DNA of 64,000 nucleotides from Streptomyces sp. SUK 48. GTDB taxonomy: Bacteria; Actinomycetota; Actinomycetes; Streptomycetales; Streptomycetaceae. Below are positions 43,308 through 51,504 of this stretch, one piece after another. The notes below the pieces were generated by a model. It did no database searches. It saw only the letters and a list, made by a program, of their open reading frames with translations, and was not told the origin of the DNA. Positions within the stretch are counted from its first letter, which is position 1. Every line of letters begins with the position of its first letter. The position numbers and the translations under genes are program-made. The DNA lies in NCBI RefSeq assembly GCF_009650765.1, contig NZ_CP045740.1:1364001-1428000 (forward strand). Reading direction: 5' to 3'.

Positions 43308-44636
43308 ATGACGCAGGTGACTCCTCCCGGGTGGTACCCCGACCCCGGGCAGACGCATGACGGCCCGCCCACCGAGCGCTGGTGGGACGGCAAGGCATGG
43401 ACGGACCGGGTCCGCCCCGCCGGGGCGGCCGCGACGTGGGGTCCCCCGGCGCAGGAGCCTGGGGCGGATCGGCCGGACGCGGGTCGCGCGGAGGCGGGTC
43501 AGCCGGAGGGGGGCCGGGCGTCGGACGACGGCCGGACACCGGAGAACGGCAAGGCGACGGAGGCCGACACCGGAGCGCAGGCCGGCGCGGGAGGCCATGC
43601 GGGTCCCGTGCCCCCCGTCGGCCAGAGCCCCGCCGCCGGTCCCGCGGCGGGGACCACTCCCCTGCCGCCCGTCGGCCAGGCACCGCCCACCGGCCAGGTG
43701 CCCCCCGGCTACGGCACCCACCCCGGCCAGCAGCCCCCCGTCGGGCAGCCCGGCTACCCGGCGTACCACGGCTACCCCTCCTATCCCGCGCCGCCCCCGC
43801 CGCCCGCCCGGAGCGGGCTGCGGACCGGCATAGCGGTCGCGGCGGCGGTCGCGGTGCTGGCCTGCATCGGGATCGGCGTGTACGCGCTCGGCAAGGACGA
43901 CGGCGGGAACGACGACCGCGCCGGGGCGCGGCACGGCGTGAGCGGCGGGCCGAACGGCGGCGGGTTCGGCGGCCCGGGCGGCTCCGGCGGTGCCGGTGGT
44001 TCCGACGGCTCCGGCGGCGCTTCCGGCGGGCAGGGCGGTCCGGGCGGCTCCGGCGGCCCGGGCGGTCAGTCGCCCTCTCCCGACCGCTCGCCCGCGCCCA
44101 AGATCAAGGGCGGCGGGACCGTGCCGGACTCGATCGACGGCGTCAGCCTGCCCGTGCCGAAGGGCTGGACCGGGCAGGCGATCAGCGTCGGCGCGCAGGT
44201 CACCTCGGACCACTCCTACAAGTGCCCGGGCAACAGCTCCCAGACCTGCACCGCGGGCGGCGCCTACACCGCGCCCGCCGTGGCGCTGGGCACCGCGGGC
44301 GACACCGCGGAGCAGGTCGCGAAGGCGGACATCGCGGCGAACGCGAAGGAGTCGTACGGCGGCAGCACCTACGGCAGCGTCACCTCGCACCAGCAGCTGG
44401 CCGCGCAGGCGGTGACGGTGGCCGGGCAGAAGGGCTACCTGGTGCGCTGGAAGGCGGTCACCAGCAAGGGCGCCGACGGCCTGGTCGAGTCCGTCGCCTT
44501 CCCCTCCCCGAACGACGCCCGGCAGATGGTGGTCGTGCGCTTCGGCATCGACGTCGGGCAGGACACGTCGGTCATCGACGAGATCCTGAAGGGGATCAAG
44601 GTCTCCGCCGGCGGCGGGAGCGGCCAGAACGTCTGA
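43308..44636 (+). CDS. DUF2510 single-pass membrane protein
   Basis: The 442-residue protein has an N-terminal DUF2510 module (PPGWYPDPG...RWWDGKAWTDRVRP, residues 6-36), a Pro/Gly/Gln-rich linker of about 130 residues, one transmembrane helix (IAVAAAVAVLACIGIGVYAL, about 172-191), a Gly/Ser/Asp-rich stalk and an extracellular domain of about 165 residues with two Cys (KCPGNSSQTC). DUF2510 is a short WW-like module frequent in actinobacterial membrane proteins and of unclear role. The outer domain resembles no family I can name. It is followed by a 21-bp hairpin and the TetR gene. Confidence 0.75.
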   Translation: MTQVTPPGWYPDPGQTHDGPPTERWWDGKAWTDRVRPAGAAATWGPPAQEPGADRPDAGRAEAGQPEGGRASDDGRTPENGKATEADTGAQAGAGGHAGPVPPVGQSPAAGPAAGTTPLPPVGQAPPTGQVPPGYGTHPGQQPPVGQPGYPAYHGYPSYPAPPPPPARSGLRTGIAVAAAVAVLACIGIGVYALGKDDGGNDDRAGARHGVSGGPNGGGFGGPGGSGGAGGSDGSGGASGGQGGPGGSGGPGGQSPSPDRSPAPKIKGGGTVPDSIDGVSLPVPKGWTGQAISVGAQVTSDHSYKCPGNSSQTCTAGGAYTAPAVALGTAGDTAEQVAKADIAANAKESYGGSTYGSVTSHQQLAAQAVTVAGQKGYLVRWKAVTSKGADGLVESVAFPSPNDARQMVVVRFGIDVGQDTSVIDEILKGIKVSAGGGSGQNV

Positions 44637-44652
44637 CCGGGGCGGGAAGAGT

Positions 44653-44701
44653 CCGGCCGGGTGGGGTTCCCCTCCGCTCAAGGGGAACCCCACCCGGCCG
44701 G
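44653..44701. terminator. 21-bp perfect hairpin
   Basis: CCGGCCGGGTGGGGTTCCCCT (44653-44673) pairs perfectly with 44681-44701 around the loop CCGCTCA, between convergent genes. Confidence 0.8.
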
Positions 44702-44781
44702 GGGGTGCGCGCCGCCCCCGTCCCCACGGTGCGGCGCGGGCAGACCGCCGTTCAGTCATCCCGTGAACGGCGGCCTGGGTC

Positions 44782-45396
44782 TCAGGTCAGTGCGAGCGCG
44801 GGCAGCACGATGGCCTCCACGAACCGCAGCAGGTAGTCGGCGTCGGCGTACTGGCCGCTGAGCACGGGCCGGACGCGCAGCACGCCGAACATCATGGCGG
44901 GGATGAACTCCAGCGCCGGATGGTCCGCGGCGATCTCGCCGCGCGCCACGCCCCGGTCGAGGATCTCCCGGAGCGCGGCGATCTCCGGGTGCACCAGTGC
45001 CTCGCGCAGCGCCTGGGCCAGCTCCGCGTCCTGGGTCATCGCGGACCCGAGTGCCTGGAGCAGCTTGGTGTCCTTGCCCGACCAGTCGCCCGCGGCCCGC
45101 GCGGCCTGGCGCAGGTCCTCGGCGAGCGAACCGGTGTCGATACCGGCGAAGCGCACCCGCCCCCGGGCCCGCAGCGCGGCGGCCACGAACTGGGGTTTGT
45201 TCTTCCACTGCCGGTAGAGCGTGGACTTGCTGCACCGGGTGCTGGAGGCGACACCCTCCATGGTCACGGACTCGTAGCCGCCCTCGCGGATCTGTTCCAG
45301 CACGGCGTCGAAGAACTCCCGCTCACGCTCCGGCGTGATCTTGGAGCGGCGCGAGGCGACGACCGTCTCCGGTCCCTCCGCGGCCTGCGACGTCAT
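44782..45396 (-). CDS. TetR family transcriptional regulator
   Basis: The 204-residue protein has an N-terminal TetR HTH: FFDAVLEQIREGGYESVTMEGVA then CSKSTLYRQWKNKPQFVAAAL (about 25-60). A helical C-terminal ligand domain (LRQAARAAGDWSGKDTKLLQALG, AMMFGVLRVRPVLSGQ) follows. ATG 45396 has GAGGGG at 9 nt; an alternative start at 45417 adds 7 residues. It is divergent from a PAP2/DMT operon, and the shared 211-bp region contains a 16-bp periodic array of GTAtCGGTAC boxes, the natural binding site for this regulator. The ligand is unknown. Confidence 0.87.
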   Translation of the reverse strand: MTSQAAEGPETVVASRRSKITPEREREFFDAVLEQIREGGYESVTMEGVASSTRCSKSTLYRQWKNKPQFVAAALRARGRVRFAGIDTGSLAEDLRQAARAAGDWSGKDTKLLQALGSAMTQDAELAQALREALVHPEIAALREILDRGVARGEIAADHPALEFIPAMMFGVLRVRPVLSGQYADADYLLRFVEAIVLPALALT

Positions 45397-45459
45397 GTGG
45401 TGTTTCCCCTCGCTCATGGGCTCGGGCGCCCCCGGGCCCGGTTTCCAGTGTGTCGCACT

Positions 45460-45550
45460 TCAATCGATACACCAGTGTACCGGTACTCCATCGTATCGGT
45501 ACACTTCCGTATCGGTACACCAACGTATCGGTACGGAGACGTATCCAGGC
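45460..45550. promoter_or_regulatory. 16-bp phased operator array in the TetR/PAP2 promoter
   Basis: CGTATCGGTAC occurs perfectly at 45492, 45508 and 45524. A related TGTACCGGTAC is at 45476, a weaker TCAATCGATAC at 45460 and the start of another at 45540. All starts are exactly 16 bp apart. The core GTAyCGGTAC is near-palindromic, so each copy may bind one regulator dimer. Confidence 0.7.
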
Positions 45551-45607
45551 GTTGCCGCACCGCACCGAAGCACCGCCACACACGATCGTCAGCGAAGGGG
45601 CCGGGGG

Positions 45608-46414
45608 ATGACTGCGCTCACCGAGCCTGCCGAGGCAGAAACGGACCCGGACGCCGCCGCGCGTCCGGGACTCATACGCGAGTTCCTGCTCGTCGCGGGG
45701 CTCTTCCTCGTCTACAAGCTCGGCCGCCAGCTGGCCACCGGCCACACCCTGCGCGCCTTCCACAACGCCCGTCACGTGTGGCACCTCGAACGGTCGCTGC
45801 GCCTGCCGCGCGAGACCGCCGTCCAGTCGGCACTGCTGCACAGCGACACCCTCGTTCACGTGGCCAACACCTACTACGCCACGGTGCACTTCCCGGCCAC
45901 GCTCGCCTTCCTGGTCTGGCTCTACCTCCGGCGCCCCGCGCACTACGTCTGGGCCCGCCGGGTGCTCGCCGCGGTCACCGCGGCCGCCCTGGTGCTGCCC
46001 TTCACCTTCCCGCTGGCCCCGCCGCGGATGCTGGCCGGGACCGGCCTGGTGGACACCGCCCGGATCTACGGCCCCTCCGTGTACGGGCCGCCGGCCCACG
46101 ACCATCTCTCCAACCAGTTCGCCGCGATGCCCTCGCTGCACTTCGGCTGGGCCCTGATGGTGGCGATCGGCCTGATCACCGCCACCCGCTCCCGAGGGCG
46201 CTGGCTCTGGCTGCTGCATCCGCTGCTCACCCTGCTGGTGATCGTGGGCACCGCGAACCACTACTGGCTCGACGCGCTCGCCGCGACCGCCATGCTCGGC
46301 GCCGCCCTCGCGCTGCTCCGGCCCCCGCACCGCGCCACCGCCACGACGGCGGGCCGCGGCAACGGCCGGATCGTCCCGCGCCAGCGGGGTGTCCTGGCGG
46401 GAGCGGCCCGGTGA
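45608..46414 (+). CDS. PAP2-type phosphatase/phosphotransferase membrane protein
   Basis: The 268-residue membrane protein has six or so hydrophobic segments and the PAP2 motifs AMPSLHFGWAL (about 175-185) and VGTANHYWLDALA (about 215-227), which hold the catalytic His residues. The layout matches PAP2_3/inositolphosphotransferase-like proteins related to fungal Aur1. It should hydrolyse or transfer a lipid phosphate at the membrane. ATG 45608 follows GGGGG. Its stop overlaps the start of the next gene by 4 bp (GTGA), so the two are translationally coupled. A phased operator array lies upstream. Confidence 0.85.
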   Translation: MTALTEPAEAETDPDAAARPGLIREFLLVAGLFLVYKLGRQLATGHTLRAFHNARHVWHLERSLRLPRETAVQSALLHSDTLVHVANTYYATVHFPATLAFLVWLYLRRPAHYVWARRVLAAVTAAALVLPFTFPLAPPRMLAGTGLVDTARIYGPSVYGPPAHDHLSNQFAAMPSLHFGWALMVAIGLITATRSRGRWLWLLHPLLTLLVIVGTANHYWLDALAATAMLGAALALLRPPHRATATTAGRGNGRIVPRQRGVLAGAAR

Positions 46415-47373
46415 GCGCCGCCGAGCTGGTCGCCGTCGCGCTGTCCCTGGTCTCGGCCGTGGCCTACGCGCTCGCCGCCGTCGCCCAGGAGCGCCTGGCC
46501 GCCCGCAACGCCGGTGCGGGGCTGCTGCGGCTGCTCGGGACCGGCGCCTGGTGGTCGACGGTCGGCCTGAACGCGGCGGCCGCGCTGCTGCACGTCGCGG
46601 CCCTCAAGTACGGTCCGCTGACCGTCGTACAGCCGCTCGGCGCGCTGACCCTGGTGGCGGCCGTGCCGCTGGGCGCGCGGGCGGCCGGGCGGCGGGTGCG
46701 CGCGGTGGAGTGGCGCGGTACGGCGCTCACCCTGCTCGGTCTCGGCGCGGTGCTGGTCACCGCGTCGGGCCCCGCGCCGTCCCGGGCGCTCGGTCTGCCG
46801 GCGGCCGTCGCGGTGGCCGGTACGACGGCCGCGCTGATCGGCGCCCTGTCCTGGCCCGGGGCCCGGCCGGGGCTGCGGCACGCGACCGCGTCCGGATTCG
46901 CCTCGGGGGTCGCCTCCGCGCTCACCCAGACGGTGACCGTGGCCGCCACCGACCGTTCGGGCCCGGTGCTGAGCACCGAGGTGATCGTGGTGGCGGTGCT
47001 GGTCGCGGCGTTCGCCGTCGGCGGGCTGCTGCTGTCGCAGACCGCCTATCGCGGCGGTCTCGGCGCCCCGCTGGCGGTCGTCACGCTGGCCAACCCGGTG
47101 GCCGCCGCGCTGATCGGGCTCACCCTGCTCGGGCAGGGCCTCACCGGCGGCGCGGGCGGGGTGCTGCTGGCGCTCGCCGGGGCGGCGCTCGCCGCCCGGG
47201 GTGTGGTGCTGCTCACCCGGGTCACCGAGGAGGCGGCGGACGAGGAGGAGCCGCACGATCATCCGGTGGCCGCGGTGCTCGCCCTGCGACCGGGGACGGC
47301 GGCGGCCGAACCGGCCCTGCGGCCCCGGCTGCCGGAGCAGCCCGAACAGCCGGGGCATCTCACGGCGCTGTGA
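46411..47373 (+). CDS. DMT/EamA-like multi-helix membrane transporter
   Basis: The 320-residue protein has nine or ten hydrophobic helices, from AELVAVALSLVSAVAYALAAVAQERLAAR to GVLLALAGAALAARGVVLL, and shows the DMT (drug/metabolite transporter) pattern with LKYGPLTVVQPLGALTLV and the second-half copy LAVVTLANPVAAALIGLTLLGQ. NIPA-type or small-molecule export is possible. A hydrophilic tail of about 50 residues rich in Glu and Pro follows. GTG 46411 overlaps the PAP2 stop by 4 bp, so the genes form a coupled unit behind the phased array; a lipid or headgroup carrier would make sense in this setting, but that is inference. Confidence 0.8.
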   Translation: MSAAELVAVALSLVSAVAYALAAVAQERLAARNAGAGLLRLLGTGAWWSTVGLNAAAALLHVAALKYGPLTVVQPLGALTLVAAVPLGARAAGRRVRAVEWRGTALTLLGLGAVLVTASGPAPSRALGLPAAVAVAGTTAALIGALSWPGARPGLRHATASGFASGVASALTQTVTVAATDRSGPVLSTEVIVVAVLVAAFAVGGLLLSQTAYRGGLGAPLAVVTLANPVAAALIGLTLLGQGLTGGAGGVLLALAGAALAARGVVLLTRVTEEAADEEEPHDHPVAAVLALRPGTAAAEPALRPRLPEQPEQPGHLTAL

Positions 47374-47497
47374 CCGCGGTGCCCGCCAGACGTCGGCGGC
47401 CGGTGCCCGCGTTCCCGCGTGCGCCGACCGCCGTTGCCGTGCTCGGTGTTCCGTTGTGTCTGGTGCCGTGTGCCGCGTGCCCCCGTACGGGAGGCGG

Positions 47498-48337
47498 TCA
47501 GTTCCAGCCCCGCGAGTCCTGCTTGAGCGCGGTGTCGACGGTCAGGGCCGTCGCGACCACCAGGCTCAGCAGCGGCTCGGGCAGCTGGTAATGGATCTGG
47601 AGGACGTAGTTGTCCGCCGAGGTGAACAGCGTCTTGGCGAGGCCCTCCCAGGTCTTGGTGATCCGGGCCACCTCGCTGTCCGCGTGGTCGACGATCGCGA
47701 AGTTCCACGCCCGCCAGTTCTCCGCCTTGATCGCGCCGACCTGCTGGCCGTTCACGTTCATCGCGAAGTTGATCTTGCCGATCATGTTCTGCTGGACGAT
47801 CTCACCGACCGGCGAGCCGTCCGGGCGGGACACGATCACCCGGGACTTGAAGATCTTCGCGGGCCGGGTCAGCAGCAGCTGCGGCTGGCCGTAGGCGTCG
47901 CGGATCTCCAGCTTGTGGGTGAGGAACTGGTCCCAGCTGGAGACGAAGCGCAGGATCTTGCGCAGCACGCCCTGCCCGACCTCGGTGACCGAGCCGAGCT
48001 CGCGGCCGTGCTGGTCCATGACCTTGTACTCGTTGGTCAGCTCGATCAGCTTGGCCTTCTGGTTCACCACCAGCACCGGCTCGGTGAACAGGGTGCCGCC
48101 GCCGGGGCCGCCGGCCACGACGCCCGCCTGCTGCTGCACCTGGCGCTGCACCCGGGCGTCGGGGGCCTGCTGCTGCGGGAACTGCTGCTGCGGCGCGGCC
48201 TGCTGGGGCTGCTGGGCCTGCGGGGCCTGGCTGTTCGTGTGCTCGGTCCACTGGCTGCCGTCCCAGTAGCGGAGCGTCTGCGGCGCACCGTGCGGGTCCG
48301 GGTACCAGCCCGCCGGGGTGTTTGATTGCGTGGTCAC
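47498..48337 (-). CDS. DUF2510 plus LURP-one/scramblase-like protein
   Basis: The 279-residue protein has an N-terminal DUF2510 module (PAGWYPDPHG...RYWDGSQWTEH), a Gln/Pro-rich linker (about residues 38-70) and a C-terminal domain of the LURP-one/phospholipid scramblase type: LVVNQKAKLIELTNEYKVMDQHG, VSSWDQFLTHKLEIRD, and ALTVDTALKQDSRGW at the end. The domain forms a closed beta barrel around a helix; scramblase activity in bacteria is unproven. GTG 48337 follows TAGTGT by 6 nt. Together with the DUF2510 protein at 43-44 kb it flanks the TetR/PAP2/DMT unit. Confidence 0.82.
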   Translation of the reverse strand: MTTQSNTPAGWYPDPHGAPQTLRYWDGSQWTEHTNSQAPQAQQPQQAAPQQQFPQQQAPDARVQRQVQQQAGVVAGGPGGGTLFTEPVLVVNQKAKLIELTNEYKVMDQHGRELGSVTEVGQGVLRKILRFVSSWDQFLTHKLEIRDAYGQPQLLLTRPAKIFKSRVIVSRPDGSPVGEIVQQNMIGKINFAMNVNGQQVGAIKAENWRAWNFAIVDHADSEVARITKTWEGLAKTLFTSADNYVLQIHYQLPEPLLSLVVATALTVDTALKQDSRGWN

Positions 48338-48343
48338 CGGGGC

Positions 48344-48349
48344 ACACTA
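48344..48349 (-). promoter_or_regulatory. -10-like box for the scramblase-like gene
   Basis: On the minus strand TAGTGT ends 6 nt before the GTG at 48337, again without a Shine-Dalgarno. Confidence 0.45.
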
Positions 48350-48403
48350 CCTTGCTCTGACCCGTACCTGACCAGCCCGGCGGGCGCGGTGTTCATCGCC
48401 CGT

Positions 48404-50452
48404 TCACTCCGTCGCGAGCGCCGGGTCGCTGACGCCGGGTCGCCCGTTCTCCACGTGCCCGGCGAAGCCGCGCAGGAAGGCCGGGTCGTCCGCCGAGGTG
48501 ACCGTCAGGTCGTACCAGAGGCGGCTGTTCGTCAGGTCCACGGTGTGCCGGACGGTCGCGCCGGGGCGCACGGACACGGTGGCCGGGGCGCCGCCGTAGC
48601 CGCTGGCTATCTTCAGCCGGGCCGTGCCGGAGCCCGTGTTGGTGAGGGTGAGTTCGACGTGGTCGCCGGTGTGCCGGGCCCTCGCCTCGGGGCCCGCCGT
48701 CTTGTTGCGGCCCTTGAAGGCGCGCAGGAAGCCGTTGGGGCCGTGCACGGCGAGGTCGTAGGAGCCGCCGGAGTAGGCCGAGTTCCAGGTGTCGGACAGG
48801 GACTTGCCGGCCTCGGTGGTGTAGGTCCAGGGGCCGTCGGCGCGGTTGCCGGAGGTGACGAGGAAGACGGCGCCCGCGTTCGCTCCGGAGGCGAAGGTGA
48901 GGGTGAAGGTGCCGGCCGAGGTGTTGGCCGAACCGTCCACGGCGGGCGCGTACTTCAGCGGGCGGGTGGGCCGGCTGCCGGGCTCCTGCCGGGGCAGCGA
49001 GGGGTTCGCGGGGGGCTTGGGCACGTAGTCGGGGTGCCGGTCGTGGTCCGGCGGCAGGTAGCCGGCCGTCGAGGGCAGGGAGACGGGCGCGGCGTCCTTG
49101 CGGGAGAAGTCGAAGGCGCTGGTGAGGTCGCCGCACACGGCCCGCCGCCAGGGCGAGATGTTGGGCTCGCGCACCCCGAAGCGCTGCTCGATGAAGCGGA
49201 TGATCGAGGTGTGGTCGAAGGTCTCGGAGCAGACGTAGCCGCCCTTGCTCCAGGGGGAGACGACCAGCATCGGCACCCGCTGGCCGAGACCGTACGGTCC
49301 TGCCGCGTATCCGGCGCCGCCCGGGTACAGGTCGGCCGAGGGGTCGACCGTGGACTTGCCCTGGGCCCCGGAGGCGGCCGGGAACGGCGGCAGGACATGG
49401 TCGAAGAAGCCGTCGTTCTCGTCGTACGTCAGGAACAGGGCCGTCTTCGCCCACACCTCGGGGTTGGAGGTGAGCGCGTCCAGGACCTGGGAGACGTACC
49501 AGGCGCCGTAGTTGGCGGGCCAGTTGGGGTGCTCGGTGAACGCCTCGGGGGCGGCGATCCAGGAGACCTGCGGGAGCGTCCCGGCCTTGACGTCGGCCTT
49601 CAGCCGGTCGAAGAAGCCCTCGCCGGCCTTCGCGTTCGTGCCGGTGCGGGCCTTGTCGTACAGCGGGTCGCCGGGCTTCGCGTCGCGGTACTGGTTGAAG
49701 TAGAGCAGCGAGTTGTCGCCGTAGTTGCCACGGTAGGCGTCGCCGATCCAGCCCCAGCCGCCGTTCGCGTCCAGGCCGTCGCCGATGTCCTGGTAGATCT
49801 TCCAGGAGACGCCCGCCTGCTCCAGGCGCTCGGGGTACGTCGTCCAGCCGTAACCCTTCTCGTCGTTGCCGAGGACCGGGCCGCCGCCTTTGCCGTCGTT
49901 GCCGACGTAACCCGACCACATGTAGTAGCGGTTGGGGTCGGTGGAGCCGATGAACGAGCAGTGGTAGGCGTCGCAGATGGTGAAGGCGTCCGCGAGGGCG
50001 TAGTGGAAGGGGATGTCCCGGCGGTTCAGGTACGCCATCGTGGTGGCGGACTTGGCGGGTACCCACTTGTCGTACTTGCCGCCGTTGAACGCGGTGTGCC
50101 CGTCGTTCCAGCCGTGCGGCAGGTCCTGGATGAAGGCGAGACCGAGGTCGTCGGCGTCCGGGTGGAAGGGCAGGATGTCCCGGGTGCCGTCCGACTGCTG
50201 CCAGACGGAGCGGCCGTTCTGGCTGACCGCGCGCGGGTCGCCGAAGCCCCGGACGCCCCGCAGCGAGCCGAAGTAGTGATCGAAGGAACGGTTCTCCTGC
50301 ATCAGGACGACGATGTGCTCGACGTCCTCGACCGATCCGGTGCGATGGTTCGCGGGCAGGGCGGCGGCGCGCTGGATGCTGCTCGACAGCGCCGTGAACG
50401 CCGTCGTGGCGCCCGCGATCTGGAGGAAGCGCCGGCGGTTGACTTCGGTCAT
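48404..50452 (-). CDS. Tat-exported phospholipase C (phosphocholine-type)
   Basis: The 682-residue protein begins with a twin-arginine signal, NRRRFLQIAGATTAFTALS. The phosphoesterase domain has HIVVLMQENRSFDHYFGSLRG (about residues 46-66), with the catalytic Thr/Ser and metal-ligand region of the acid-phosphatase-like phospholipase C family, and LFLTYDENDGFFDHVLPP (about 345). Two C-terminal beta domains of about 90 residues each follow, the first ending FLRAFKGR and the second ending WYDLTVTS. The family includes Pseudomonas PlcH/PlcN and hydrolyses phosphatidylcholine or sphingomyelin. ATG 50452 begins directly before the Tat motif. It is likely secreted folded. Confidence 0.92.
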   Translation of the reverse strand: MTEVNRRRFLQIAGATTAFTALSSSIQRAAALPANHRTGSVEDVEHIVVLMQENRSFDHYFGSLRGVRGFGDPRAVSQNGRSVWQQSDGTRDILPFHPDADDLGLAFIQDLPHGWNDGHTAFNGGKYDKWVPAKSATTMAYLNRRDIPFHYALADAFTICDAYHCSFIGSTDPNRYYMWSGYVGNDGKGGGPVLGNDEKGYGWTTYPERLEQAGVSWKIYQDIGDGLDANGGWGWIGDAYRGNYGDNSLLYFNQYRDAKPGDPLYDKARTGTNAKAGEGFFDRLKADVKAGTLPQVSWIAAPEAFTEHPNWPANYGAWYVSQVLDALTSNPEVWAKTALFLTYDENDGFFDHVLPPFPAASGAQGKSTVDPSADLYPGGAGYAAGPYGLGQRVPMLVVSPWSKGGYVCSETFDHTSIIRFIEQRFGVREPNISPWRRAVCGDLTSAFDFSRKDAAPVSLPSTAGYLPPDHDRHPDYVPKPPANPSLPRQEPGSRPTRPLKYAPAVDGSANTSAGTFTLTFASGANAGAVFLVTSGNRADGPWTYTTEAGKSLSDTWNSAYSGGSYDLAVHGPNGFLRAFKGRNKTAGPEARARHTGDHVELTLTNTGSGTARLKIASGYGGAPATVSVRPGATVRHTVDLTNSRLWYDLTVTSADDPAFLRGFAGHVENGRPGVSDPALATE

Positions 50453-50571
50453 GGGGGGTGGGTCCTCTCGTCCTGACGTCCGTGCTGTGCCGCGCCGAGT
50501 GTTCCAAGCGCGGCGAACGTCAGGGAAGGGTGAGGTGACACCGATGTGAAAAGTGCGACTCGTGAACGGCG

Positions 50572-51243
50572 TCAGCCCTCCGGCGGCGGGACGACCGTCA
50601 GATGCGCCGGCGTGGCGCGCTGCCTGCGCGGGCGGCGGACCGGCGCGGCGGGCCCCCGGGAGTCGCGCGGGACCAGCGTCAGGCGCCGGCAGCCCAGTTC
50701 GCGCAGGGTCCGGGGCGTCTCGTCCACGATGCGGCACTCGGTGGGGCCCTGGCGCGGATCGGGCGGCAGCAGCAGCCGTACGGCCCCGTCGAGCCGGGTG
50801 CCGCGCTCGCCGACGGCCCGGATCCAGTGCGGCAGGCCCTGCCGGTAGGCGGCGTCCATGAGCGGGTCCTGCATGATGTCCCGGCGGATGGCCTGGAGTT
50901 CCGGATCGTGGCCGCAGGCGTCCATGGCGCCCTTGAACTGGGCCAGCATCGGCAGGCACCAGCCCGCCTCGTGGTCGCCGAGGACGAGCCCGGCGTCCGG
51001 GTGGAAGAGCACGAACCGCAGGAAGTTGTCCCCGGGCATGGCCGTGGGATGCGGACGCGCCCCGCCGAAGAGCGTGGCGTAGGCGTCATTGGCCAGCACC
51101 ACGTCCCAGCGGTGGTCCACCACCAGGGACGGGAAGGGCACGGCGTCCAGCAGCACGCCGTAGTCCTGTAGGTACGACTGGGTCTCGGAGGTCTCGGGGA
51201 CGGGCCGCGGCGCCGGCCACTGCCCTCCTGCCTGATGTGCCAT
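50572..51243 (-). CDS. MmyB-type ligand-binding domain protein without HTH
   Basis: The 223-residue protein matches the PAS-like ligand-binding domain found C-terminal to the HTH in MmyB-family regulators: LDAVPFPSLVVDHRWDVVLANDAYATLFG (about 32-60), FLRFVLFHPDAGLVLGDHE (about 75-93), and LLPPDPRQGPTECRIVDE. Here the protein starts directly with this domain (residue about 25) and has no HTH in its first 25 residues. The C-terminus is Arg/Pro-rich. It is divergent from an HTH protein of another family, so the two may act together. ATG 51243 follows GAGGGG. Confidence 0.75.
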   Translation of the reverse strand: MAHQAGGQWPAPRPVPETSETQSYLQDYGVLLDAVPFPSLVVDHRWDVVLANDAYATLFGGARPHPTAMPGDNFLRFVLFHPDAGLVLGDHEAGWCLPMLAQFKGAMDACGHDPELQAIRRDIMQDPLMDAAYRQGLPHWIRAVGERGTRLDGAVRLLLPPDPRQGPTECRIVDETPRTLRELGCRRLTLVPRDSRGPAAPVRRPRRQRATPAHLTVVPPPEG

Positions 51244-51323
51244 CGGGAGGTCACCCCTCTTGCCTCTGCGGCCTTCACGCGGCGATGCGATCCTGCTTCC
51301 CCGCGAGAGGTGATGTCAACTAT

Positions 51324-51373
51324 CGTGGCATTCCACGCCGGTTCACGGCTGAAATTCGCCACAGTTGTGGCGA
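51324..51373. promoter_or_regulatory. Two inverted repeats between the MmyB-like and EspR-like genes
   Basis: CGTGG-CATT-CCACG (51324-51337) and TCGCCACA-GT-TGTGGCGA (51356-51373) are perfect dyads in the 260-bp divergent region. The second has two 8-bp arms and is the stronger operator candidate. Confidence 0.55.
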
Positions 51374-51504
51374 CACCTGGATGTGGGTTCACGGCACGGG
51401 CTAATCTCCGGGAAGTTCACGGCGACCGCCGGTCCCGGTACCGGGCATGCGGGATGCACGGACGCACCTGTTGCCCTTGCTTGAGAGACGTAGGAGTTCT
51501 GTCG

